A stretch of DNA of 64,000 bases from Sphingomonadales bacterium 39-57-19. GTDB taxonomy: Bacteria; Pseudomonadota; Alphaproteobacteria; Sphingomonadales; Sphingomonadaceae. The stretch is from assembly GCA_002282385.1 (NCBI GenBank), contig NCJG01000002.1, forward strand, positions 62,001 to 126,000, written 5' to 3'. Below the pieces are notes generated by a model, which saw only the letters and a program-made list of their open reading frames with translations, did no database searches and was not told the origin of the DNA. A program made the position numbers and the translations under genes. Positions 1 to 9,260 of this stretch are shown piece by piece. The first letter of the stretch is position 1; each line of letters begins with the position of its first letter.

Positions 1-6
1 ATTGCC

Positions 7-945
7 ATGACTATGGGCAGCGCCAACCACGACCGTATCCTTGCCGCCGCAATCGACTGGGCGGGCGCGCCTATGGCGATTGCGACGGTGGTCGAAACCT
101 GGAAATCCGCGCCATGCCCCGTCGGCACCCATATGCTTGTGCATGCGGACGGGCGCTTTGTGGGCTCAGTTTCGGGCGGTTGTGTCGAGGGCGATGTTCT
201 TGAACGCGCGCAATTGGTTTTGGCAGGCGCGCCGCCGGTGCTTCGCCGATATGGCGTTGCCGACGATGCGGCGTGGGACGTTGGCCTGCCCTGTGGCGGG
301 GATATTCAGGTGCTGGTGCAGCCTGTTTCCGCCGATGGTTTTCCGGCGCATCTGTTTGGCGATATCAACAAGGCGCGCTCGGCCGGTGCGGCGCTGTCGG
401 TTGCGACGGATTTGGAATCGGGCCGAAGTGCCTTGGTGGACGATGATGCGGCTGCGGGTTTCGTCAATATCTACCATCCGCCGCGCCGTTTGCTGATTGT
501 GGGCGCAGTCGAAATTGCATCGGCCCTTGCTGCCATTGCGACATCGCAGGGGGTGGATGTCACTTTGTGCGACCCGCGTGGACGGTTTTTAACTGCGGAA
601 CGCTTTCCCGGCGTCCGGTTGGAAGACCGCTGGCCCGACGCCGCCGTCAAGGCCTTTGCACCCGATAGCCGAAGCGCGATTGTGACGCTTAGCCATGATC
701 CCAAAATCGACGACCCTGCGCTGGCGGCGGCGCTGGCGAGCCCTGCGGCCTATGTCGCTGCGCTCGGTTCCGTCCGGTCGCATCAGGCACGTCTTGCGCG
801 GCTCTCGGCGGCGGGTGTCAGTGCAGAACAATGCGCGCGCATTGAAGGGCCAGCGGGCGTTGCGATTAACGCCATCAGCGCGCCCGAAATCGCGCTGTCT
901 ATCGCGGGCGGCATGATCCGCGCGTTTAACCAAGGCTTACGTTGA
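7..945 (+). CDS. XdhC/CoxI family molybdenum-enzyme accessory protein
   Basis: A 312-aa cytosolic protein. The N-terminal part (about residues 20-110, with GSVSGGCVEGDV and GLPCGGDIQVLV) is typical of XdhC/CoxI, and the C-terminal half begins with a Rossmann-like LLIVGAVEIASALAAIA segment. Members of the family bind and sulfurate molybdenum cofactor and insert it into xanthine dehydrogenase or aldehyde oxidase type enzymes. The stop overlaps the next start (ATGA), and that gene encodes a MobA-like transferase, which fits Mo-cofactor maturation. The partner oxidoreductase is not in this window and probably lies to the left. The ATG at 7 is very near the window edge, so an earlier start cannot be excluded. 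Confidence 0.9.
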   Translation: MTMGSANHDRILAAAIDWAGAPMAIATVVETWKSAPCPVGTHMLVHADGRFVGSVSGGCVEGDVLERAQLVLAGAPPVLRRYGVADDAAWDVGLPCGGDIQVLVQPVSADGFPAHLFGDINKARSAGAALSVATDLESGRSALVDDDAAAGFVNIYHPPRRLLIVGAVEIASALAAIATSQGVDVTLCDPRGRFLTAERFPGVRLEDRWPDAAVKAFAPDSRSAIVTLSHDPKIDDPALAAALASPAAYVAALGSVRSHQARLARLSAAGVSAEQCARIEGPAGVAINAISAPEIALSIAGGMIRAFNQGLR

Positions 946-1538
946 TGCAGGCGAAGGACGTGGCGATCGTCCTGCTCGCGGCTGGCAATGCGCGGCGTTT
1001 TGGTTCTGATAAGTTGATGGCGGATTTTGAGGGTAGGCCACTGGGTGCGCGTGCGGGGAATGAACTGGCCAGCATTGCGGCAGCAGCGCATTTCGCAGTG
1101 TGTCAGCCTGAAGCGCACATTGCAGCTTATTATAAGCGTTTGGGCTTTGATATTGTCGATAACCCGAACCCCGGCATCGGGCTATCGGGTTCGCTCCATC
1201 TCGCGGTTGAGGCGGCGTTGCGCACCGATGCGCAAGCTTTGCTTATCGCGCTGGCCGATATGCCGTTTGTGCAGGCTGCCCATGTCGAGGCGCTGATTGC
1301 GGCTTGCACCGATACTGTCGTCGCATCTTTTGACGGACACCAGCCCATGCCGCCTGCTATATTTCCACGCGGGCATTGGCCGGATTTGCTGGCGACAGCG
1401 GGCGATGCTGGCGCGCGGCATATTCTGGCTGGTGCCGAAAAACTAACCGCACCTGCGGGCACATTATGCGACATTGATACGGCAGATGATTTGGCCGCTT
1501 CAAAAGTTGCGTTTCATCGCATAGACCGTCTGCAATGA
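942..1538 (+). CDS. MobA/MocA-like nucleotidyltransferase
   Basis: A 198-aa single-domain NTP transferase. It has the N-terminal nucleotide-binding motif LLAAGNARRFGSDKL (about residues 11-25), a central NPGIGLSGSLHLAVEAA segment and the metal-binding-like LADMPF motif. By family it would transfer CMP or GMP to molybdopterin (MocA/MobA type) for a xanthine dehydrogenase-like enzyme. It overlaps XdhC by 4 bases and the following gene by 4 bases, so the three are probably translationally coupled. Nucleotide specificity cannot be read from the sequence. Confidence 0.88.
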   Translation: MMQAKDVAIVLLAAGNARRFGSDKLMADFEGRPLGARAGNELASIAAAAHFAVCQPEAHIAAYYKRLGFDIVDNPNPGIGLSGSLHLAVEAALRTDAQALLIALADMPFVQAAHVEALIAACTDTVVASFDGHQPMPPAIFPRGHWPDLLATAGDAGARHILAGAEKLTAPAGTLCDIDTADDLAASKVAFHRIDRLQ

Positions 1539-3142
1539 ACCAAATATCTGCCCGTCCCGCCATCGAAGCTGCTTTGCGCAATCCGAACCTTATGGCGGCG
1601 GCTGTCGCGCTGTCCGAAAACAGGTTGGAGGATGCAGAGCCGCTGTTGCGCGGTCATTTGCGTGATGCGCCGACGGACGTTGCCGCGATCCGTATGATGG
1701 CGGAATTGGCGGCGCGTGTGGGCCGGTTGAAGGATAGCGAGGCATTGCTTCGCCGCGCGCTTGAGCTGACGCCTGACTTTGGTGCTGCGCGTGCCAATCT
1801 GGCAACGGTGCTGTATAAACAAAACCGGTTTCCAGAGGCGCTTGAGCATTTGAATGCCGTGCTCGCTGAAGACGGTGACAACCCGGTCCAGCAAAATTTG
1901 AAGGCTGCCGCACTCGGGCGGATTGGAGGTTATGCCGAGGCGATTGCGCTGTATCAGGAACTGACCGCGCGTTTCCCCGATCATGCCAAATTGTGGATGA
2001 GCTATGGCCATATGCTCAAAACCGTCGGCAATCAGGACGAAAGCGTTGCGGCATATCGTCACGCCATATCGGTTGAACCAACGCTGGGCGAAGTTTGGTG
2101 GAGCCTTGCCAATTTAAAAACCTACCAGTTTTCGGACGAAGATGTTGCGGCGATGGATGCCGCGCTGACGTCCGCCGGATTGGTGGCAGAGGACGCGTTT
2201 CACCTGCATTTTGCGCTGGGTAAGGCAAGCGAAGAGCGCGCAAATCATGCCGCCGCCTTTGCCCATTATGCCAAGGGCAATGCGCTGCGCAGTGCGGAGC
2301 TGAATTATGATCCGCAAAGCGTAAGCACGCAGGTCGACCAGATCGAGGCGCAGTTCACCACGCCATTTTGGGAAGCGCGCGCGGGGCAGGGGCATATGGC
2401 GCCAGACCCTATCTTCATCATCGGCATGCCGCGTGCGGGTTCGACGCTGATCGAACAAATCCTCGCGAGCCATTCCATGGTGGAAGGGACGATGGAATTG
2501 CCCGACATTCCAGCCATGGCGCTGCGTGAAGGGCGCGGGTCAGACTGGATCGATGCGACCGTGGCGCTATCCGCCGATGATGCCGAAAGGCTTGGCGCGG
2601 AGTTTATCGAGCGCACGCGCATCCAGCGTAAAACCGACAAGCCATTTTTCATCGATAAGCTGCCCAATAACTGGAATTATCTGGCGTTCATCCGTTTGAT
2701 TTTGCCCAACGCCAAGATCATCGATGCGCGGCGGCACCCGCTTGATTGCTGTTTCTCCAATTATCGCCAGCATTTCGCCAAGGGGCAGGCTTTCAGCTAT
2801 GACCTCGCGCATATGGGCCAATATTATGCGGATTATGTGCGGGCGATGGCGCATTTTGATGCGGTTGCACCGGGCTATGTCCACCGCGTCATTCACGAAC
2901 AATTGTTGGACGATCCGGAACAGGAAATCCGGAAACTGTTGGAATTTCTGGGGCTGCCGTTTGAAGAGGCGTGCCTCAACTTCCACGAAAACAAGCGCGC
3001 CGTGCGCACGGCGTCGAGCGAACAGGTCCGCCGCCCCATCAACCGCGACGGCGTTGACCAGTGGAAACCTTATGCGGCGCATCTTGAGCCGTTGAAGCGC
3101 GCACTTGGCAATTTGTGGGAAATTTATCCTGCCGCAGCATAG
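1535..3142 (+). CDS. TPR-repeat sulfotransferase
   Basis: A 535-aa protein with two parts. Residues about 15-270 are tetratricopeptide repeats (for example ALELTPDFGAARANLATVLY and AISVEPTLGEVWWSLANL). Residues about 285-530 are a sulfotransferase domain with the PAPS-binding loop IIGMPRAGSTLIEQ and a later DARRHPLDCCFSNYRQ segment corresponding to the 3'-phosphate binding region. The architecture is frequent in sphingomonads and the acceptor is unknown. It starts inside the stop of the MobA-like gene, although a link to Mo-cofactor biology is not obvious. Confidence 0.9.
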   Translation: MNQISARPAIEAALRNPNLMAAAVALSENRLEDAEPLLRGHLRDAPTDVAAIRMMAELAARVGRLKDSEALLRRALELTPDFGAARANLATVLYKQNRFPEALEHLNAVLAEDGDNPVQQNLKAAALGRIGGYAEAIALYQELTARFPDHAKLWMSYGHMLKTVGNQDESVAAYRHAISVEPTLGEVWWSLANLKTYQFSDEDVAAMDAALTSAGLVAEDAFHLHFALGKASEERANHAAAFAHYAKGNALRSAELNYDPQSVSTQVDQIEAQFTTPFWEARAGQGHMAPDPIFIIGMPRAGSTLIEQILASHSMVEGTMELPDIPAMALREGRGSDWIDATVALSADDAERLGAEFIERTRIQRKTDKPFFIDKLPNNWNYLAFIRLILPNAKIIDARRHPLDCCFSNYRQHFAKGQAFSYDLAHMGQYYADYVRAMAHFDAVAPGYVHRVIHEQLLDDPEQEIRKLLEFLGLPFEEACLNFHENKRAVRTASSEQVRRPINRDGVDQWKPYAAHLEPLKRALGNLWEIYPAAA

Positions 3143-3263
3143 TTGCTGGGTTGCAACACAATGATTGAAAATTGTATGCAAACGGCTGATAGTGCGAAAA
3201 TATATTGCGTGAGGGCGCAATTGGGAGCCTATTTATTTCAGGGTAACAAGGGAGGAACGCTGC

Positions 3264-5690
3264 ATGCGCCTACAAAGTCAAAAGTCTAACGTCCGAACAG
3301 CTCTCGTCTTGCTGTTGACATCAACCGCCTTCGCAGCGCCAGCTATGGCGCAGCAAGCAGCAGACGCAGACGCAGACAGCAATGTCATCGTCGTGACTGC
3401 GCAAAAGCGTGAACAGAATCTGCAGGATGTGCCTATTGCCATCAACGCGATTGGTAATGAAAAGCTCGACCAGCTTCAGGTCAGCGAATTGCAAGATGTT
3501 GTAAAGTTTTTGCCTTCGGTCACCATTCAGCAAGGCGGACCAGGTTTTGCGCAGGTGTATTTCCGCGGCGTAGCGTCGGGTGAAAACGCGAACCACTCGG
3601 CATCGCTGCCGACCGTCGGCACATATCTCGACGAAATGCCGATCACGACCATTCAAGGCGCGCTTGATTTGCACGCCTATGACCTCGCACGTGTTGAGGC
3701 ACTCGCGGGTCCCCAAGGCACCTTGTACGGCGCAAGCTCAATGGCTGGTACATTGAAGTTGGTGACAAATGCGCCCGATCCTTCCGGACTTTACGGCAGC
3801 GTAGGCGTTGAACTCAACAATGTTGCGCATGGTGATTTCGGTTCGATTTACGAAGGCTTTGTGAACGTGCCAATCGCCGAAGGCGCAGCAGCGCGTTTGG
3901 TCGGCTGGTATCGTGATGATGGCGGCTATATCGACAACATTCAGGGCGCGCGCACCTTTGCGAGCTCGGGCATTCGCCAAAGCAATACCGCGTTGGTTGA
4001 AAAGAACTTTAACGACGCTGAAACATATGGCGCACGTTTGGCGCTGGGCATTGATCTGGACGACAATTGGACCATCAAGCCAACGCTGATGGGCCAAGTC
4101 CAGAACACGCAGGGCAGCTATTCACAGGAACGATCCGGCCAAACAACCGGTGAACTGCAAACGGTGCAGTATAACCCTGAGGGCAGCCGCGATAAATGGA
4201 TTCAGGCCGCGCTGACCGTTGAAGGGAAGATCGGTAATTGGGATGTGACCGCAACAGGTGGACATTTGCGTCGTAAGACAGAAACGCAATTGGACTATTC
4301 CGATTATGCCTATTTCTATGACGCGCTCGCTGGGTACGGCAATTATTTCTACGATAATGCCGGGGACCTCGTGAACCCGAACCAGTATATTGAGGGCGTT
4401 GACACGTATAGGAAAAGCTTCGGTGAATTGCGTGTTGCCAGCCCTGCGGACGCACCCGTGCGGTTCATTGGCGGTCTGTTTGCACAGCGCCAGTCGCATA
4501 TTATCGACCAAAATTACATCATCGACAATATTGCCGATTCCATCACGGTGAGCGGAACCGACAGCAATATCTGGTTGACCATGCAGAAGCGCGTTGACCG
4601 CGATTATGCGGCATTTGGCGAATTGACCTATGACCTGACGGAGAAGCTCTCGCTCACTGGCGGTCTGCGTTATTACAAATTCGATAACTCGCTGCAGGGC
4701 TTCTTTGGATTTTCGGATGGCTATTCAAGCCGAACCGGCGAAGCCGCCTGCCTCAACACCGATGGCACAACACGTCGTGCCAATCCAAGCGGCACACCGG
4801 TGCCGATCCTCGTCGATGGCAGCCCTTGTACCAATGTTGACAAGTCGACGTCGGACACTGGCTTCATCCACAAGCTGAACGCCACGTACAAGGTCAACGA
4901 CGACGTGCTGCTCTATGCAACATGGTCGCGTGGTTTCCGTCCAGGCGGCATCAACCGTCGCGGTACCTTGCCACCTTATGGCTCGGACAAGTTGGACAAT
5001 TATGAATTGGGTTGGAAAACCACATTCGGTGCGTTCCGCTGGAACGGCGCAGTGTTCCAGGAAGACTGGAATAATATTCAGCTGTCCTTCCTCGGCGCAA
5101 ACGGTCTTACGGAAATCCGCAATGCCGGTATTTCCCGTATTCGCGGTGTTGAAATGGATGCAGGCTTCCGTGCCGGCGGCTTCAGCATCAACACTGGCTT
5201 CAGTTATAACGACGCGCAAATTCGTCGTGACTTCTGCGCCATTGCCAACGCGACATTTGATTGTTCGACATCGGGCAATTCCTTGCTCGCAGAGGCTGGA
5301 TCACGCCTACCTGTTACGGCCAAGTTGAAGGGCAACGCCATCGCGCGTTATGAATTCCCTGTCGCTGACTGGGATGGTCATGTGCAATTTGCCGTCAACC
5401 ATATTGGAAGTCGCAAGAGCGATTTGCGTCCTGCGCAAAATGCAATCAAGGGCGATTTGGGCGCCTACACGACCGCTGACTTCTCCGTTGGTGTGAAGAG
5501 CGACCTATGGTCAATCGAGGCATTTGCGACCAACCTGTTCGACACACGCGGTATCGTGAACACAGGCGTCCAATGCCTTGAAACGGTTTGCGGTACGGAC
5601 GTGACGCCTGCGACGCCAACCGGCGGTGCGTTTTACGACGTACTGATCAAGCCACGGCTGATCGGCGTGAAATTCTCACGCGATTTTTGA
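3264..5690 (+). CDS. TonB-dependent outer membrane receptor
   Basis: An 808-aa outer-membrane receptor. The signal peptide (VRTALVLLLTSTAFAAPAMA) ends near residue 29, followed by a TonB-box-like segment NVIVVTAQKREQ, a plug domain (DVPIAINAI to about residue 170) and a beta-barrel ending in aromatic F (IGVKFSRDF). A strong ribosome site (GGGAGGAAC) precedes the ATG. This is the large sphingomonad family often used for uptake of plant- or detritus-derived compounds. No substrate can be assigned and no dedicated catabolic gene is adjacent. Confidence 0.92.
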   Translation: MRLQSQKSNVRTALVLLLTSTAFAAPAMAQQAADADADSNVIVVTAQKREQNLQDVPIAINAIGNEKLDQLQVSELQDVVKFLPSVTIQQGGPGFAQVYFRGVASGENANHSASLPTVGTYLDEMPITTIQGALDLHAYDLARVEALAGPQGTLYGASSMAGTLKLVTNAPDPSGLYGSVGVELNNVAHGDFGSIYEGFVNVPIAEGAAARLVGWYRDDGGYIDNIQGARTFASSGIRQSNTALVEKNFNDAETYGARLALGIDLDDNWTIKPTLMGQVQNTQGSYSQERSGQTTGELQTVQYNPEGSRDKWIQAALTVEGKIGNWDVTATGGHLRRKTETQLDYSDYAYFYDALAGYGNYFYDNAGDLVNPNQYIEGVDTYRKSFGELRVASPADAPVRFIGGLFAQRQSHIIDQNYIIDNIADSITVSGTDSNIWLTMQKRVDRDYAAFGELTYDLTEKLSLTGGLRYYKFDNSLQGFFGFSDGYSSRTGEAACLNTDGTTRRANPSGTPVPILVDGSPCTNVDKSTSDTGFIHKLNATYKVNDDVLLYATWSRGFRPGGINRRGTLPPYGSDKLDNYELGWKTTFGAFRWNGAVFQEDWNNIQLSFLGANGLTEIRNAGISRIRGVEMDAGFRAGGFSINTGFSYNDAQIRRDFCAIANATFDCSTSGNSLLAEAGSRLPVTAKLKGNAIARYEFPVADWDGHVQFAVNHIGSRKSDLRPAQNAIKGDLGAYTTADFSVGVKSDLWSIEAFATNLFDTRGIVNTGVQCLETVCGTDVTPATPTGGAFYDVLIKPRLIGVKFSRDF

Positions 5691-5703
5691 CAATTGTTCG
5701 CTT

Positions 5704-5733
5704 TTCTTCCCTGCAAAAATTTGTAGGGAAGAA
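5704..5733 (+). other. Hairpin just after the TonB receptor stop
   Basis: An inverted repeat with 9-bp arms (TTCTTCCCT and AGGGAAGAA) and an inner pairable CAAA/TTTG lies 13 bases after the stop codon. No T-run follows, so it is more likely an RNA-stabilising or processing structure than a terminator. A proper terminator lies further downstream. Confidence 0.5.
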
Positions 5734-5796
5734 GGGTGAAATTCGTCATTAAATGAATTACATAAAGTTTGTTGCCATGGGCAACAGGGGGGGAGA

Positions 5797-5824
5797 AGCC
5801 GGATCTGTATAGATCCGGCTTTTT
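5797..5824 (+). terminator. Rho-independent terminator of the TonB receptor gene
   Basis: A perfect 10-bp stem (AGCCGGATCT / AGATCCGGCT) with a 4-base loop is followed directly by TTTT. It ends transcription from the receptor gene just before the convergent oxidoreductase gene. Confidence 0.9.
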
Positions 5825-5833
5825 CATTATGGC

Positions 5834-7453
5834 TTAGCCGAATATCCGCTTCAGTATGCCTCTGTCAGCCAGCACTTCGGCTGCGCAGTTATGACCAGGA
5901 GCGCCGGTAACACCGCCGCCGGGGTGGCTGCCCGCACCGCACATATACAGGCCCTTCAACGGTCCGCGATAGGCGCCATGGCCCAATATTGGGCGTGCTG
6001 ACCACAATTGGTCGAGGCTCATATTCCCGTGCATGATGTCGCCGCCCACAAGCCCGAATTTGCGTTCGAGGCCCTTGGGGCTCAGTATTTGCCGGCCAAG
6101 GACGGATGCGCGGAAACCCGGTGCATAAGCCTCTACTGTGTCGATGATGACATCGGCGGCCTTGCCCTCTTCGGCATCCCAATCGCGTTTGGAACCATCT
6201 GCATTATCCGGAAGCTCCGGTGCAAATTGCTGGCAGAACAGGCTGGCAACATGTTGCCCCGCAGGCGCGAGGCTGTCGTCGATGATTGATGGGATGAGCA
6301 TCTCGACAATCGGCTTTTGCGACCAACCATCGCGCTTTGCATCTAGAAACGCGCGGTCCATATAATCAAGCGTTGGCGCAATGATGATACCCGATTGATG
6401 GTGTTCGCCGGGTTCGGGAAGGCAGGTAAACTTTGGTAGCTCGGAAAGCGCAACATTCATACGGAACGTGCCGCTGCCTGCCTTGAAGCCTTTTACGCGG
6501 CGTTTGAATTCGGGTTTTAAATCGGCGTCGTCGAACATGCGTTCGTACAACAGCTTGGGCCCAACGTTGGAGATTACGCGATCGGCGACGATTTCCTCGC
6601 CACTTTCCAACCGGACGCCAGCAACTTTTTCGCCATCGACCAGCACGCGGGACACCGGCGCTTCAAGGCTGATTTCCACGCCAAGTGCGACGCAGACCTT
6701 CGCCATGATTTGCGTAATCGCGCCCATGCCGCCAATGCTATGTCCCCATGCGCCCTTGTTGCCGTTCACTTCGCCAAAGACGTGGTGCAGCAAAACATAG
6801 GCGCTGCCGGGCGTATCCGGGCTGGCATAGTTGCCGACGACCGCGTCGAAACCGAACGCCGCCTTGACCGCTTCGCTTTCGAACCAGCTGTCGAGGAAGC
6901 TGCGCGCCGATTTTGTGAACAGTTCAAGCACGTCACGTTGCTGCGACAGGTTAAGCTTCATCAGCCCACGTCCCTGCACGGCTGCGTCGATGAATGTCTT
7001 CAGCCCGTCACCCACATTGGGCGGCGATTTCAGCGCAAGATCGCGCAAGACGTCGGCGACACCTTCCAACATGTCATAATATTCGGGAAGCACTGCGGCG
7101 TCATGTTTTGAAAAGCGCGCAAATTCGGCCTGTGTACGCTCAAGCCCGCCACCCAGTTTCAAATAGCCGCCATCTTCTTGCGGCAGGAAATTCGATATCG
7201 GGCGTTCAATGACACGGTAGCCATGGTCGGCCAGTTTCATGTCCGAAATGACCTTGGGCTGAAGCAGGCTGACGGTATAGCTTGCGACCGAGTTGCGGAA
7301 ACCGGGGTGGAATTCTTCGGTGACGGCTGCACCGCCCACGACATCGCGGCGTTCGACGATGCGGACCTTTAAACCAGCGCGCGCCAGATAAAAGGCGCAG
7401 ACAAGGCCATTGTGGCCAGCGCCAATGATGAGTGCGTCATATTTTTGTGTCAT
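5834..7453 (-). CDS. FAD-dependent oxidoreductase, phytoene desaturase/PYROXD2-like
   Basis: A 539-aa flavoprotein. The N-terminal dinucleotide-binding motif (ALIIGAGHNGLVCAFYLARAG, about residues 6-25) is followed by RRDVVGGAA, and the C-terminal part has GLYMCGAGSHPGGGVTGAPGHNCA, both typical of the CrtI/PYROXD2 superfamily. No other carotenoid gene is nearby, so a catabolic or redox role with the upstream Rieske oxygenase is more likely than carotenoid synthesis. Its start overlaps the end of the oxygenase gene by 4 bases, indicating one operon. The substrate is unknown. Confidence 0.85.
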   Translation of the reverse strand: MTQKYDALIIGAGHNGLVCAFYLARAGLKVRIVERRDVVGGAAVTEEFHPGFRNSVASYTVSLLQPKVISDMKLADHGYRVIERPISNFLPQEDGGYLKLGGGLERTQAEFARFSKHDAAVLPEYYDMLEGVADVLRDLALKSPPNVGDGLKTFIDAAVQGRGLMKLNLSQQRDVLELFTKSARSFLDSWFESEAVKAAFGFDAVVGNYASPDTPGSAYVLLHHVFGEVNGNKGAWGHSIGGMGAITQIMAKVCVALGVEISLEAPVSRVLVDGEKVAGVRLESGEEIVADRVISNVGPKLLYERMFDDADLKPEFKRRVKGFKAGSGTFRMNVALSELPKFTCLPEPGEHHQSGIIIAPTLDYMDRAFLDAKRDGWSQKPIVEMLIPSIIDDSLAPAGQHVASLFCQQFAPELPDNADGSKRDWDAEEGKAADVIIDTVEAYAPGFRASVLGRQILSPKGLERKFGLVGGDIMHGNMSLDQLWSARPILGHGAYRGPLKGLYMCGAGSHPGGGVTGAPGHNCAAEVLADRGILKRIFG

Positions 7454-8610
7454 TTTTTGCTCCAGCCCTGCGCAGGGCGTTGTTCAATGCGCGCCTCGGG
7501 AATGATGTTTCGAATTTGGCGACAGAAGCTTTTGAGGCAAACTTCCGTGTCGGACAGCGGACCCATGGAAAAGCTTTGGCTTGCCATGCCTTGCTGCACG
7601 CGGGTGATGAGGACGGTATCTTCCGCATTTACTTGGCGGTTAATCCGCCAGTTGAGATAGCGCGCAGCGCGCATTTCGCGGCGGTCATCATGTAAGACAT
7701 AGCTTATTTCACGGATGATGCAGCTGGTGGGGCCCGTTGGCAGCCATTGCATGAAATCGACTTGGTCGGGATAAATGTCGAAGGCGACCGATGGCCACAG
7801 TTTGAAGTACAGCCAACGTTTCTGGTTGGCGACGGGCAGGTGCGGCACTGGTGGCAACAGATTCTGATAGCCGCGCTCTGACCAGTTTGCCGATGGCCGG
7901 TCAACAAGGTCGCCCCACATGCGGTCGACATGTGGCTCCGCCTCAATGCCGTAGCTTTTGCCGAACAGCCGCGTGAGGCCGGGATGCGCCACCGGAATGT
8001 GAAGTCCATCGGAATAATTGTCGCCGACATTTTTCCAGTTCACAGCGCGCGGTCGCATCGTGACACGGCCAAGCGCCCTGAGTTCTTCAAAACGATAGGG
8101 TGCGACTTGGTCTTCATAAGGCGCCATCATGTCGGCGACCGCGGGGCCGCCGCTTTCCAGACGGACAAAAACAAAACCACGCCAGATTTCCATGTCGACA
8201 GCGACAAGACCCGCTTTATCCTTATCCAAAGTGGGGTAGGACGCGCTGTCAGGAACACCCGTCAGGCGGCCATCAAGATCATAAGTCCAGGCATGATAGG
8301 GGCACACAAGTTTCTTGGCACATCCGCCCGATCCATCGACCAAGCGGCTGCCCCGGTGGCGGCAAACATTGGTAAAGGCACGCAACACCTGATCCGCACC
8401 GCGCACGACGATGACGCTTTCGCCAATATAATCGAGGCTATGCCAGTCGCCAATGTTTGCGACATCGCTGACATGGCAAACAACTTGCCATGAGGGACGG
8501 AAAATCCGATCTACCTCAAGCGCTGCAAATTCAGGATCATCATAGGTCCATGCTGGCAGGCTCCAGCCGTCCAAATTGTCACGCTCTATGTGCAGGTCTG
8601 ATTCGGACAT
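7450..8610 (-). CDS. Rieske-type aromatic ring-hydroxylating oxygenase, alpha subunit
   Basis: The start is placed at 8610 because AAGGAGAG lies just upstream, giving 386 aa; a longer frame runs to 8661 without such a site. The Rieske cluster ligands are Cys83-x-His85 and Cys103-x2-His106 (CRHRG and CPYHAW). The C-terminal catalytic domain carries NVGDNYSDGLHIPVAHPGL, with the two histidines of the mononuclear iron site. The family hydroxylates or demethylates aromatic or quaternary-amine substrates with help from a reductase, and no reductase is encoded here. It forms an operon with the FAD oxidoreductase and is divergent from a BetI-like TetR regulator. Confidence 0.9.
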   Translation of the reverse strand: MSESDLHIERDNLDGWSLPAWTYDDPEFAALEVDRIFRPSWQVVCHVSDVANIGDWHSLDYIGESVIVVRGADQVLRAFTNVCRHRGSRLVDGSGGCAKKLVCPYHAWTYDLDGRLTGVPDSASYPTLDKDKAGLVAVDMEIWRGFVFVRLESGGPAVADMMAPYEDQVAPYRFEELRALGRVTMRPRAVNWKNVGDNYSDGLHIPVAHPGLTRLFGKSYGIEAEPHVDRMWGDLVDRPSANWSERGYQNLLPPVPHLPVANQKRWLYFKLWPSVAFDIYPDQVDFMQWLPTGPTSCIIREISYVLHDDRREMRAARYLNWRINRQVNAEDTVLITRVQQGMASQSFSMGPLSDTEVCLKSFCRQIRNIIPEARIEQRPAQGWSKK

Positions 8611-8623
8611 CTTGCTCTCCTTA

Positions 8624-8639
8624 TTATACGAGTGTATAA
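8624..8639. promoter_or_regulatory. Putative TetR operator between the oxygenase operon and its regulator
   Basis: The palindrome TTATACGAGTGTATAA (6-bp arms, 4-base spacer) sits in the 36-base gap between the oxygenase start (8610) and the divergent TetR ATG (8647). This is where a TetR-family repressor that controls both directions would bind. Assignment to this regulator is inference from position. Confidence 0.6.
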
Positions 8640-8646
8640 CAACTGG

Positions 8647-9243
8647 ATGAGCGCGCGACAAGCCTTCACCCGCGAAAGCGCTGATACCCGCCGGGACGCC
8701 TTAATCGCGGCCTGTACCCGCTGTCTGGGAACGTATGGAGCGCAGGGCGTATCGGTACGTGCGATCTGCTTGGAAGCTGGCGTGTCACCGGGATTGCTGC
8801 GGCATTATTTCGATGGAATTGATGCGCTCATCGCGGAAACATATCGGACGACGGGGACACGCGTTGCCGCAGCGATGCACGCGGCCGTTGTAATGGTTCC
8901 CGAATCAGATCCGCGTGGGCGATTGCTGGGGTTTATCACCGCCAGTTTTCGTGAACCCATTGCCGACCCTGCTTTGCTCGCGACATGGCTGGCCTTTTGG
9001 AGCCTGTCGCGAACGTCGCCCATAATCGGACAAATTCATGACGAGCTTTACGCCGAAAACAGACACGATATTGAACGGCTGATAGCCGCCTGTCCCAACG
9101 CGCCGAAGGATACACGGCTGGCCGCTGTGGCGCTGACGGCGTTGGTCGATGGCTTGTGGTTGGAACTCAGTTTGGGCAACGCGCCGTTCAGCGTTGCTGA
9201 AGCCGAGGCACTGGCCGAAAAGTGGGTGGATAGTTTCATTTGA
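8647..9243 (+). CDS. TetR family transcriptional regulator (BetI-like)
   Basis: A 198-aa protein. The N-terminal helix-turn-helix is seen in GVSVRAICLEAGVSPGLLRHYF (about residues 38-59), where the SPGLLRHYF recognition helix resembles BetI. The C-terminal ligand domain contains a BetI-like LLATWLAFWSLSR segment. A GTG at 8632 in the same frame is an alternative start, but it lies inside the proposed operator; ATG 8647 has no clear ribosome site, so the message may be nearly leaderless. It probably represses the divergent Rieske oxygenase operon. Confidence 0.85.
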   Translation: MSARQAFTRESADTRRDALIAACTRCLGTYGAQGVSVRAICLEAGVSPGLLRHYFDGIDALIAETYRTTGTRVAAAMHAAVVMVPESDPRGRLLGFITASFREPIADPALLATWLAFWSLSRTSPIIGQIHDELYAENRHDIERLIAACPNAPKDTRLAAVALTALVDGLWLELSLGNAPFSVAEAEALAEKWVDSFI

Positions 9244-9246
9244 AAC
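9233..9246 (+). promoter_or_regulatory. Palindrome upstream of kynA, shared with hppD
   Basis: GTTTCATTTGAAAC is a perfect 14-bp palindrome ending 14 bases before the kynA start and overlapping the last codons and stop of the TetR gene. The closely similar GTTTCAAATGTAAC lies 21 bases upstream of hppD (58824-58837). A common regulator of aromatic amino acid breakdown is inferred. Confidence 0.45.
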
Positions 9247-9260
9247 AGTAAGGTCGCGGG

